A program made the translations under genes and the position numbers. Shown piece after piece: positions 12,401 to 23,500 of a stretch of DNA of 64,000 bases. The stretch comes from Membranipora membranacea (lineage: Eukaryota > Bryozoa > Gymnolaemata > Cheilostomatida > Membraniporidae): positions 22,258,001 through 22,322,000 of the forward strand of contig OU612075.1 in NCBI GenBank assembly GCA_914767715.1, given 5' to 3'. The stretch's first letter is position 1. Each line of letters starts with the position of its first letter. The notes beneath the pieces were generated by a model. It was not told the origin of the DNA. It was given only the letters and a program-made list of their open reading frames with translations, and did not search any database.

Positions 12401-15400
12401 TCTACGGGTGGTATTATGTGCGGCATCCTTACCTTGAGAATGCTGCACAGCTCAGATAAAGTCTCCATATGATTTATATGAATAATCAGAGGCCGGAATG
12501 CATCATATAAATAATTACATAATCTCTCCAGGAAATCACTGAAAATTAGAGAACACAAAATTAAATAATTAATTAATTTAATTTCAAACGTTGGTCCTAC
12601 AGAGGAGAACCCATATATTTAGAATTAGAGAAGAAAAGGTAGACTGAGATTAGTTGACACTTACTCCAGTAGATCGGAAGGTTTAGTGAAGAAATGCTGA
12701 TAGAGCTGATACTCATCCTCACATATATGTACCATTAGAGCACAGCCACTTCTCATCTATAGATGTAATAACATACCTCAGTCAGGTATGGAATGGTAAG
12801 GTGATTACACAATGAAACATTTCACTACTTAGACATTCGCTGAACATTAACATTGTGAAACCTAAAAGTAAACCAGCCCTGGACAAGTTTCTGCTCAGAC
12901 CAGAGTCGATCGATGTACTCTTTCTGACTCAATTACCGATCTCGATTGGATATGATTTATATTGTGGGTAGTCTTAGATGGCATTGGCTTATCTATCATT
13001 GTGATAATCAGAACCACAGTACCAATTCAACAGGTATAGGTATGAAGTTCCTGAGCAATGCTCCGCAATTTTCAGCATAAAAAGTGAAAAAAAAACTGAT
13101 TTCGTACATGTCAGAGATTGGTGATAGCAGAAATATAGTAATGACTTATACCCTCATGAGTGCACGGAGAGTTACTTACAGCGCACTAATAAGGAGTGTT
13201 TAGTTATACATACCAGAGCACAATGATCAGTTTTATGTTTTAGTGTGAGTTCTATGACAGCAGCTGAGACACTGGGCTCTACTAGCGCCTCCCTCTGTGT
13301 GACATAACACTGGTGACAGTCCATAAGCAGCTGGTTATATCTACAGCAAACACAAAGTAATACCATGTACCTTTACACTAGGAGACATTAGCAGGTTTAG
13401 TTCATGTCTATGGTAGATATTATGTACGATGTATGTCTATGGTAGATATTATGTACGATGTATGTCTATGGTAGATATTATGTACGATGTATGTCTATGG
13501 TAGATATTATGTACGATGTATGTCTATGGTAGATATTATGTACGATGTATGTCTATGGTAGATATTACGTACGATGTATGTCTATGGTAGATATTATGTA
13601 CGATGTATGTCTATGTTATCAGAGGAGAAATATCTTTGCATCAACCATTGACATCAATATATTATTTTCCATGGAAAAAATGGTCAAATATTGCATGAGG
13701 TCTACCATAGAAAATATCAAGCGATAGTTTGTTCCCACAATTGAATTGATTTTTTTTCAAAAATGATTCAGATCAGAAGTGTTGCAAATCATGTTGTTGG
13801 AAGACAATGAACTGAGGACAGCGTTATATTATATGAGAGCTACTTACGATTCATTCTTATCTACTCTACGTTCAATCTGTTCAATAAGAGCTTTAACCCG
13901 GGGAGCGTTTGTTCTGAATTTACCGTAGAAGAGAGTGAATGCATCATCAGATACTGGTGTGGAGCCCTGAAAAATAAATCACAACAATTAATAATTATTT
14001 AATCAGTATGCAACCAAGAATACAAACATAGGATATAGTGAGAGATACTATCGCTCAATATATCTTGGTTCAGAACTGAACATCATGATATAAGACTGAA
14101 TCATCATATCAATAACTTATCATTCCCAAGTTAACTAATGATAAACAAAATTTACCAGTATTTCACACAAATTAGTAGTTATCCTCTCATTTATTATTTG
14201 CCTCAGAGAGGACACAACTATTAAAATTTTAAAACAAGCCAGTCATGACCACTGTCACCAGGGAGTTTAGGATATAAACTCCCTGCTGTCACATACCTTA
14301 GCTGATTGCACATTGTGAGTTGCGTTAGTTAGTAGTGTAGAGACATGAGATTTGACCAGGGAGAGAGCTTTAGAAGACGCCAGATGGAACTTTGTCAGGA
14401 ACAGAGGAGAATCCTTATATCTTGGCTAAAGAAATACAAAATTAATTTTTAGTTAGAGGTCGCTGTTTTTATGAAAGGCTGGAAGACTCAAAACATCCCT
14501 CAACTGACACAGGCTCCTCAGGTAAATCAGATCAGATCCACCCAAAACACAGCATCTTAGTCAATCAAAATTGATTTTCAACACACAACCTTAAAGCTAC
14601 ATATCCATACAGTATGCAGATAATCCACAAAAGACTTACGTTTGATTGCACATAGGTGATACATTCATCCAGTCTGGCGAGCATCGGTATAAATCCCTCA
14701 CTGGACACTGTAAGTGATTGAGCTCCTAATTTCTGTAAATATAATACATGGACATAAGCTCATGTCACATACAGATTGATAGATAGATTTACATAAAACA
14801 TAGCCATACTTCAAATATTATCTGTCTCTGGTTTCTTGTTGGTAATGGTTAACACCTGATCAAAATCTATTTCAGATAAATAGTTGCAGTTTGACACAAA
14901 TAATGAATGCACAAAATTCAGCACATTGCAAATATGAATCACTTATTGTTGAAGCAGCTGCATGGATATCACTTGTGAGAGACTATTTCTGTCCGCCACA
15001 TGTCTGGAGGAGGATTAGTAGTACATACCGAGTTGATTCTGTCCAGCTCGTTGAAGTAGGAGAGTTTACTCTGGATGGCCTCAGCTACATTCATGAGGCT
15101 GGTCTGCTCCTCCAGAAGGTGCTCACAGGACTGATGTAGAGTGTTAGTCTTAGTCGATACAAACTCATGATCTCCTCCTAACTCATTCAGCTGATTAATA
15201 GAACCGGATACCTCCTCTACTAGACTACATAATACAACAGTATTCATAATAAATACATAATACAGCAGTATACATAATAAATACATTACACAACAGTATA
15301 CGTAATAGACACATCATACAGTATACGTAACTAACAAACAGCATATGCAGCTAATGTGTGCTGATTTTCAATTAAGGTGCTAATGAATGGCTCAAAAGAT

Positions 15401-17203
15401 TCTCTGGGCATGAAGAGTGGTCCCATGAAGCGTAATCAAATTTCAACAGTATCATTCCTTCCTACACAACAGGTACGCCTACACAACTTGCATAGTATCC
15501 AAAACACAGTACTGTGCTACCATGTTGTTTGCAAACCAAACCATATTACATGTACAGTGAGACAAATAATATGTTATGTTATCCTCTATGACTGACCCTC
15601 TATCACTTACCCATCACATTGAGAGTGGAACTTCTCTAGATCCTGTATAAACTGCTTATGATGGATCTCATCGTCCTCCTCCATCTGAGTCTGTATGTCG
15701 CAGAACCAGCTATAAAACTGTATGTATAGAATAATAGAACCAGCTATAGAACTGTATGTATAAAATATCAGAACCAGCTATAGAACTGTATGTAAAAAGT
15801 GACAGAATTGACTATGATAAAAACACAAATATATTAAAGCCAAGACGATACAAACAAATCAGCCTTTCAGGTATGTGGACCTCAGTAATACAGTGAATGG
15901 AAATCAATTTTCTTGATCTCATTTATCATTTAGATCAATCTAGAAGCCTATGTGGGGATTGCATAAATTACAGTAAACTGGGATAATATGCCTGCTGTCT
16001 GACTGGAATTCCATACTGACTCTCGTGATCTGACTGGGCATGTAGATCACTGATAAACTAGGTTATCATTACCACAAAGCAGGTGTCGTAAGGCTAAGTA
16101 TGCATCATGCGTGACTTGAATTTGCGCATGTGCAAGAACAATGAGTTTAGTCTGGGTTCTAATTGCAATTTTGGTCTGGGGAGAGAGGACACCCCCTGCA
16201 TAAATTGCCAGTCAAATTTAGCTAATAGTGACAATAGAAGATAACTCTTTCTAACCATTCCGCACGCATTTGAGAGTGTGCCACCAGAGCAGGTAGCCAA
16301 TCAGATGGCTTCGGAATTCCGAGACTCAATTTTGCAGAGATCAGCTCATGCCCAGAGCTGAGCATGCGCAGAATGCTGGAATTCTGTCTGACTAGCAATC
16401 ATAGTTTTACCTGCTGTGTATTTGTTATAGTAGAGGAGCAGAGTGTGTCTAGTAGATCACTCTTCTGTTTGATCCTCATGTCTGGTAGAGTAATCCTAGT
16501 GGTCTCAGAATCCTCATCCTTCAACTAGTGAGAGAAAAGGGAGATGTGAAAATATTCCGAATTTATCAGTTTTATTCCTAGGATTCCAACCCCTGCCCTC
16601 TTGATTTAGGCAATGAGCCAAACCACTTGAGCACACTGACCATACACCTACTACAGCCCCCGCCAAATGTCCCAAATCAAACAGGTGTTGGATTGGACTA
16701 AGTACCTTAAATTTGTCTTAGCGTGCAACATGGGCTGCACCAACACACCCTCTACTATGATTTTTTCATCTTAAAACGGGGCTACTGCCCATACGAAACT
16801 GAGTGGACTTTTTCTGTGCTAGTTAGTAGTAGTATGTAATGGTATGCATGAGGTTGATATACGTTCACATGTTGTTGATATTGTTCATTTAGGTCCATTA
16901 GTTATTAGGACCATGCCAGGTCAGTCATTGCAGGTTTAAGTAGTGCTGCTGAGTAAGCTGTGCCTTCCATTCATAAATAACATTCACAGGTTGAACAGAG
17001 GTGGTGTAAAAAGTGGACTGTGTGTGCCAATATTTTGTTACCTGGGAAGAAAGGGGTCTTTGGTTTATTGTGGAAGTGAGCTCTAGTACTGAATCTCTTT
17101 GTCTGTCAGTCAATGGAGCAGTGCACTCTGTTGCAGCATCCCATTTTAAGGTATTTTCTCTGAGTTTCTTCGCATAACCTCCGGAAGTGGACATGTCAGC
17201 CAT
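6429..17203 (-). CDS. COG3: Conserved oligomeric Golgi complex subunit 3 (COG3/Sec34), complete
   Basis: COG3 is part of lobe A of the COG tethering complex, which captures vesicles in retrograde traffic within the Golgi. Nineteen minus-strand exons: 17203-17042, 16524-16411, 15717-15611, 15224-15029, 14732-14640, 14425-14297, 13966-13848, 13340-13214, 12756-12665, 12538-12433, 12023-11829, 11079-10853, 10224-10128, 9869-9659, 9005-8923, 8622-8488, 8263-8060, 7749-7651, 6458-6429. All borders are AG/GT, phases are consistent, and the total is 841 aa (human about 828). Conserved blocks in order: [15 protein letters not shown] near the N-terminus, [30 protein letters not shown] (Sec34 region), [115 protein letters not shown] and a short hydrophobic C-terminus. 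The start [10 protein letters not shown] is the only in-frame Met before the conserved block. The last exon has just nine codons (ends MLLLIL, human LNLLLLVSK) behind a strong pyrimidine tract. Exon 12 is a Ser/Thr-rich diverged linker. Confidence 0.96.
10218..10430. repeat. About 3 x 87-90 bp repeat containing the COG3 exon 13 acceptor
   Basis: The block CATAGAGCT occurs at 10218 (the exon 13 start and its acceptor), 10305 and 10395, each followed by an ACAACACAAGTAT stretch and AT-rich filler. On the minus strand the true junction is GTTGTAG|CTCTATGCCGATGTC. The intronic copies read GTTTTAG|CTCTATGTCGATATTG and GTTTTAG|CTCTATGCCGATATTG, so both keep an AG acceptor and part of the exon sequence. 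Confidence 0.82.
13407..13616. repeat. 29-bp minisatellite, about 7-8 copies, in COG3 intron 7
   Basis: The unit TCTATGGTAGATATTATGTA + CGATGTATG repeats nearly perfectly; one unit has ACGTACG. It lies about 65 bp upstream of the COG3 exon 8 acceptor and does not include exon sequence. Confidence 0.9.
15702..15795. repeat. 3 x 34-bp repeat containing the COG3 exon 3 acceptor
   Basis: AGAACCAGCTAT starts at 15702, 15736 and 15770, a constant 34 bp. The first copy is the beginning of exon 3 (minus strand CATACAG|TTTTATAGCTGG). The next two are intronic and read CATACAG|TTCTATAGCTGG, so each keeps an acceptor AG and 15 or more bases of exon start. Confidence 0.85.
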
Positions 17204-19002
17204 GATGTTACCAGGTAATAGCTATAATAGCTTGAGTTGTCCGAAGTTGATTGCGGGTTCAACAAGACAGGGATTCGGATAATCCGCGTCTTCCATATTT
17301 GTGGTCCGGTAGATTAGTTAGATTGCGTGTTACATATGCGTATCGTCTCATTCCAAGATTTATCCCATGTGTAGTAATAGCTGGTTTATACGGGAAACCC
17401 ATCATATTTAATTCCGGGTTTTACTAAAACACGTATTATCCGCTTTAATGTATCATAACTGAGTTGTCCGGCCCTCGATATTCTATTATTTACCTTTCAA
17501 GGATCACGGGCTTGGTGGGATGCTCTTGAAAATATCTCAACAGTGCAAAACATGAAATGAGCTGAGTCTTGGGCAATGTTTGACTGGCCATAGTAAAAGC
17601 CAGGAGTAAAAGTAAAACACTTCATTGTAACTGTGTTGGCAGTACCCCTGCGATCAGCCTGAGACACGGTATTTCTTCTACATATGTCAGTGAGTGTTTG
17701 TATTTGGTGAGTAGAGTCACTTGCAAACAGAGAGACAGAGTGAGGTGAAGGCAGTTCCTGATTCCTAAACCTAGGTAAACCTATTTACCTACTCTCCCAT
17801 TGCCCAACCAGACAGCCTAGTTTGGTGCCCAGGCTTAGAGGCTACAGGAGAATGGGATAGCAAGGTTTCTTTATATGTGAAACAAAGCTAGCTAGACCAA
17901 CTCCTTGGCTTGGCTACCTAGACCACTGGGAGAATGGCTGGCTAGAGACCATGTTAGGGATCACCCATATGCAATAATAGTCATTTGGAGTTTCAAACAT
18001 GTTTATTTTACCCATAAGGACAGCATGACCAGGGTGTTTCCTACTGTTTGATAGGAAACATACAAAAGTAACCTCAGCTTTTTTTATCGGAGTACACGAG
18101 AGAGTTGTAGGCTTGAAAATCAAAAGTTCAGTTCAGTAGTTGCCTGATTACATCAAGGAGTTCCTCCTTGGTTCACCTTCATAATGATATCTATCGAGTC
18201 TTTTCCTTTTTTGTGAGATGATCTGGTCCGATCTATCAGTCTGCAAGCCTGCCTTACAAGGACTCTGTCAACACATCTTGTCAGCCTTCACAGCCGTCCC
18301 CAAACTAACTGGTTAAGGTGTCCTCTCAGAACTCAGGTGTGAGTTGGTTGTTCTTTGCATAGAGAAAGGAGGAAAAAATTAGCATTATTCTACCTTTTGC
18401 AGACTCTGGCAAACCATTGTATATTCTTGTGGTATCTTTCATTCATAATATCAGTTGGTAGCCTCTTAGGAGTATTTCTATGGTTCCTTCTTCAAGGTAT
18501 TTGACGATGGCTGTGGCTAACTTTGCTCAGGATTTAGGTTTCTTATAAAATCGGTAACAGTTTTGTATAAGATGAGTGAGATGGGACCAGACAAGCATGG
18601 ATTTCAAAACACTTATCTCCCACAAACCTTACAAACCTTTCTTATGTGTTAAAAACCAGAATATCTTACATTTTCAATTTCATAACCAAAAGCGGCAGTT
18701 TAACTCCAAAATCGGCCTACTGTTAGCCCTAATCTGATCATCATGTTCACATCCACAAGATTTCTGTCTCAGCAGTCCCAGCAGGTTTAACATGTATATT
18801 TTTTTTTTCGGTTTCTGTTTGTGTTTATTTGTAATAAAAGGTTCTTCTAAAAGAAAATGATGACAGCGGAGCGATCAGGTAGTCAGAGACTAGAATGGCG
18901 ACCGCCCGATTAACAGTATGACCAAGAACTATGTGGCCGAAGACAGCCCAAGGAACCCCGCCCGCCGCGCCTGCTGACTATGCACCACACCCCCACAGTT
19001 TT

Positions 19003-19347
19003 TTAATATAATATTAAAAAGCGATATTTAAATAGCATTTGCACCGGCATAATTTTAAGGTGCTCAAAGAATGAAGTTACATGGCCTCGTGGATGAATTT
19101 TTAAAATGACACGGAGTGCTGATTTTTGTAAAAGTAAAATTTGGTTTATCTCGCATTCAGCTGCATGGCCCCAGAACTCGATGCCGTAAATTAAGTGTGG
19201 GTAAAAAAATGTGTAGTATAAACTTATCATCATTGGAATATCTAAATATGGTCTTATGGAACGCATGAGCAACAGTATAAAATTGAGCTTTTTACAAATT
19301 TGTACAATATGAGGTTTAAATGTATGTGCTGCATTAAGTGACTGCAT
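19003..19347 (-). pseudogene. 3' remnant of a non-LTR retrotransposon reverse transcriptase
   Basis: The minus-strand frame of about 114 residues contains YTFFYPHLIYGIEFWGHA, then LLLQKSALRVILKIHPR and KYRFLIL. This is typical of the region just after the catalytic palm in jockey/CR1-type reverse transcriptases (the YGIxxWG and LQKxAxR motifs). The upstream palm domain is absent, so it is a 5'-truncated dead copy. It may belong to the same family as the fragment at the right edge of the window. Confidence 0.75.
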
Positions 19348-19413
19348 TGTGGGCTATTCTCAGAGGTCCTAAACTAGTTTTCATAACTTTCAATTAATAA
19401 GTCTTTCACAATA

Positions 19414-19902
19414 GACAGTTTTCTGAGCTCCGATTTGAGCCTCAATTCGGAGTTGTCCTCACTCCAGTTTGGTACTTTTAACCCTCGCTGCATAGATGGA
19501 AAAACGTGCTGAAAAGAGGGTTATCTTGAAAACCGCTTATGTTAGGCTAAAAATGATTTTTGATTCAGAATCTGCACCATTGAAAACTGATAGGGACATA
19601 GTTTGGAAAATAGATTTTGTATTTGGATAGTCAATTATAGCATTTCCTGCCTGTTTTGCAAACAATTTGGCAGAATTTTTCTTGAATTTCATCACTAAAA
19701 TTGAGTTTATCAGCTTTCAAGTCCCCAATGATTTGGAAACCCTGGCTCAATGGTGATGATTCTGAATCAAAAATCATTTTTATCCTATCATAAGCGTTTT
19801 TCAAGATAACCCTCTTTCAGCACGTTTTTCCTATGCGGCGTGGGTTAAAGGTACCAAACTGGAGAGATGACAACTCCTCAAATTAGACCTCAGAAAACTG
19901 TC
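19414..19902. mobile_element. Foldback MITE with long TIRs and TA target duplication (family 1, copy 1)
   Basis: The element begins GACAGTTTTCTGAGCTC and ends with the reverse complement GAAAACTGTC, flanked by TA at 19412-19413 and 19903-19904. The two halves pair over most of their length: for example GGTTATCTTGAAAACCGCTT on the left against AAGCGTTTTTCAAGATAACC on the right. TA duplication and lack of coding capacity suggest a Tc1/mariner-type non-autonomous element. A second copy at 43948-44788 carries an insertion. Confidence 0.85.
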
Positions 19903-19930
19903 TATGAAGCCTGGTTTTCTACCAGTAGGA

Positions 19931-20110
19931 GTAGGAGGTGGCTCAGTTGGTTAGAGCGCCGTTCCTTCAGCATGCTAATGTTGAAGATCATGGGTTCGAA
20001 TCCCACTGCAGTCCATCTATACTGGGGATTGGTTGGCCCCCAGGTGTGCTCCAACCTGCCTGCAAACAGAGAGCAAAATGGCGCAGCTATTGCAGCCTCG
20101 CCAATAGACC
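19931..20110 (+). mobile_element. tRNA-derived SINE (copy 1)
   Basis: The head resembles a tRNA: an A-box-like TGGCTCAGTTGGTTAGAGCG and a B box GGTTCGAATCC at 19993-20003. The body has CCCAGGTGTGCTCCAACCTG, shared with the copy at 54324. The anticodon arm does not fold cleanly and the body extends beyond a tRNA. The 3' end is uncertain. Confidence 0.82.
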
Positions 20111-20552
20111 TTAGACAAAAATATTTCGCTGTTCATTCATCGAGTGATAAGACACCTGATTTTTAATCAACATTGTCACTTTTACTGTACGGAAACCATA
20201 TGTAGGCATGTTGCTGTCATGTGCTGTCAAGTCTTTGTGTTTAGACCGCAAAATGTGTCCCGCCTACCCACAAACCCAGATCAACAATCAGTGATCAGAT
20301 TGCTAGTCATCACTCAGTATGTGTTATTCAGATTAACCATGTTGTAAAGTCGTTGACACCATTCTCCCTGTTGACAAGTATAACCAGCTTCTGCACTGAG
20401 TTAAAATGATGGTTATATATTGTCTGAATCTCATAACACTGTTCTTATTCTTTCTGACCAGGACGTTGTATATACCCCAGACACCAGACTGTATGTAGAG
20501 TATGAGCTGATGTAGATCTGTGAGCAGACATTCTGTATCTCATCTATACAAC

Positions 20553-23500
20553 ATGACGGCCTATCAGTGAGTACTACATCAATGTCATCCTTACATCATA
20601 TGTCATCCTTACTCTGTGATTATATCGTACTTCACTATCTATAGTCTGTGGTTACTTCACTTTCTATAGTCTGTGGTTATATCATAGAATGAAATTCTAA
20701 CAGGGATTAAGTGATCACATTCATGTTTTTGAGGCTGAACAACCACATTAAAAATGTTTGATTGATTTGTGAAATCACTGACAAAAGTTAGATCTTATGC
20801 AAGTGTATGAACTAAGGTCACAAATCTTTTTTTTTTGTAACTGAATTTACAATAAAATGGTTTGTTCCCTTCAAGACATGATATTTGGATTTATTGACCT
20901 CAAAAAAGGGAGTTTTGTAATACGAGAAAATTGTCATGGCTTCTTGAAATGGTATCCGAGTTTTCTTCAATCCAGAGAGGGAAGGAGAGAAAGAGCTGTA
21001 ATAGACAACATGTTAATGTAAAACATTCTCAGAATGGATTTTGTATTTAGTCTGAGGTAGTATACTACTGGTCTGTCAGTGTAAAGGTGATTATACTAGT
21101 CATAGTCGATCTGTATTCACAATAACAATCCACAAGATATATATATTTCTACATCTAAACTAGATTAAAAAACATATATATATATATTTCTATATATATA
21201 TAAATATATATTTTTTTTAATCTAGTTTAGATGTAATAATAACTTAATTCATAAACTCAGTAGAAGTTACTACAACGTGAAAGGAAAAATATTACTGTCT
21301 TATTTATACACATAAAGGGCTTCATTAACCTAATGAGAACACTATCACAATTAAAACTCCTGCTGCCTGGTTAAAGTGGGATATTGTGACACTAAGATTT
21401 TCCCTAGAGATTCCAAAAACATACTAACATTATTAACCCTTCAGTGCGGTGATTCAGTCTTATACTGGCCCTTTAGTGCTGTATTTAGATCTAATATTGG
21501 CCCTTCAGTGCTGTGTTCTGATTCATGACTCCCATTCAGTAAGTACATTTGGACACAGATAGAAAGCATTGCCAGCAGCTTGAACGGCTTTCATTTTTAA
21601 AGAGGATTTAAGTATTTGTGGGAGGAATAATTCTCAGTGTGCACAAGTATGAAGTATGAAATTTATGACTAGCCAACATTTACTTACATTAAGTCTCCCC
21701 AAAACTAGCTAGACTAAACCTTAGCTAATATTAGCTCTTCTCGGGTATTTGTGGAGCAGCATATTCTTGAGATGTTCTTATGTTGCGCTGCGTCTGAATT
21801 CATTTTTCTATTTGGCTTTTGTGTATAACGGATCAGTTGACAGTCAAATTATCAACATCCCACCAATATTACTGCTACCTCAATGCCCCAGAGTCATTGC
21901 TGTATGTAAATGCAAGTCCTGAGATCTAGTGGAGTACCTGCTGACATGTGACACAATGTTGTTTTACAGACAGACTGTAGACCATCTCGGTTTCGCTATC
22001 GAGACGGAATCTGATTTTAAGCTGTATGAGAAATCACAAGCTGACTATTTGAGAATTTTAGCGAAGAGATCGGGGAGATGGAAGTCAATGATAAGGTTAA
22101 ATGAACACAAACTTAACCCTGCAAAGTGTAAGTACCCCTTACTCTCTCATAGTCCACTCTAATCCCTCCTTATACGGGCAGACACTTCTTATCTGTGGGA
22201 TAGCAGCAGTAGTAGCAGCTTGTACGTGATGGGTACGTACTCAGTGATCTATCAAGCACTCCCTCCTCGAGGGTCATTGATTGATGAGACTCATTGTACA
22301 GTCACACAATCATCTGCTGCTCGCGACTCATTAATTGTGTTATTATAGTACCAGTTATTCACCCCTGTGTTTAATTGAATGATATATAACAGGATATAGC
22401 ACATGAGGTTTTCTGTAGGACATTTCTGTTGGTTGCTTAGGAATGTTATTGATGTGATGGGACAATACCACATCTCCTGTCCACTCTTTTGCCCCCCACT
22501 TTTTCAACCCCTTTGCTTCGAGTGATTGATAGTATGGTTTTACTTTCAGTAAGAAGGTTTATCAGGAAAGGCATTCCAAGTGAACATCGTACCCTGGTAA
22601 GTAGATTGACTCACACAGTACATTGTGGACTAATAACGTTGGTCTCACTATAAATCCTGCATAATTCTATCCAAAGTAATTAAAATTCCAGATCACAGCT
22701 CCATAAGATAATCAAGGGGCTATGGATATTATTGATTGACTTGTTGAGTTAGCAGTGATAAGCTTCTGGTGTTGAGAGAATTAACTTTTAAATATAATTG
22801 AGCAAAAAATGGGTAAACAATGTTTTAGAAGGGGGTGGGTGTGTGAGATTGAATACCGGTCAAAGTCAATAATATCAGCTGTGGTAATTAGAAACAAAAA
22901 ATGATATCTAAGGCAAAAAATGAATATTTTGTCATCATTTGTTGCTATACAATGATATTTTGGCTTTTCATGATTCTCAGATATGGCTGAGAGTGAGCGG
23001 TGCAGATACAATGATGTCTGCCCAGCCTAATCTATATAAACAGTTACAGACAGTCAAACCTGCCGCAGATGTCATTGAGAGTATTGACATGGGTGAGTCA
23101 GACAGAGTTGTATCCTGTTATATTATAGAGGAGGGTAACCTGTATTCAGATCTCACGGATATATCTTAGGCTACCTAGAGGAGTAAATGTTCACTATTTC
23201 ACACAGACTTGAAGTAGTGAATTTTACGGCTAGCTAACATTTACTCAACCTCGTAACTTTATATAAAGTCTGCTAGTAAAGCACTAAGTCACCACTAGCT
23301 ATACTTATAAGTAAAGCACTAAGTCACCACTAGCTATACATATTAGTAAAGCACTAAGTCACCGCTAGCTATACTTATTAGTAAAGTACTAAGTCACCGC
23401 TAGCTATACTTATTAGTAAAGCACTAAGTCACCGCTAGCTATACTTATTAGTAAAGCACTAAGTCACCACTAGCTATACTTATTAGTAAAGCACTAAGTC

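Larger units (their letters stand above)
17204..20552. other. Intergenic space between divergent COG3 and the GRTP1-like gene
   Basis: The two genes are head to head, so promoters for both should lie here, but I see no element I can name with confidence. The right part is mostly repeats: a retrotransposon remnant (19003-19347), a MITE (19414-19902) and a SINE (from 19931). Short open frames at 17914-18123 and 20144-20347 have no recognisable content. Confidence 0.7.

Noticed and set aside
14891-15139. Plus-strand frame of 82 codons
   Set aside because: It is the antisense shadow of COG3 exon 4.
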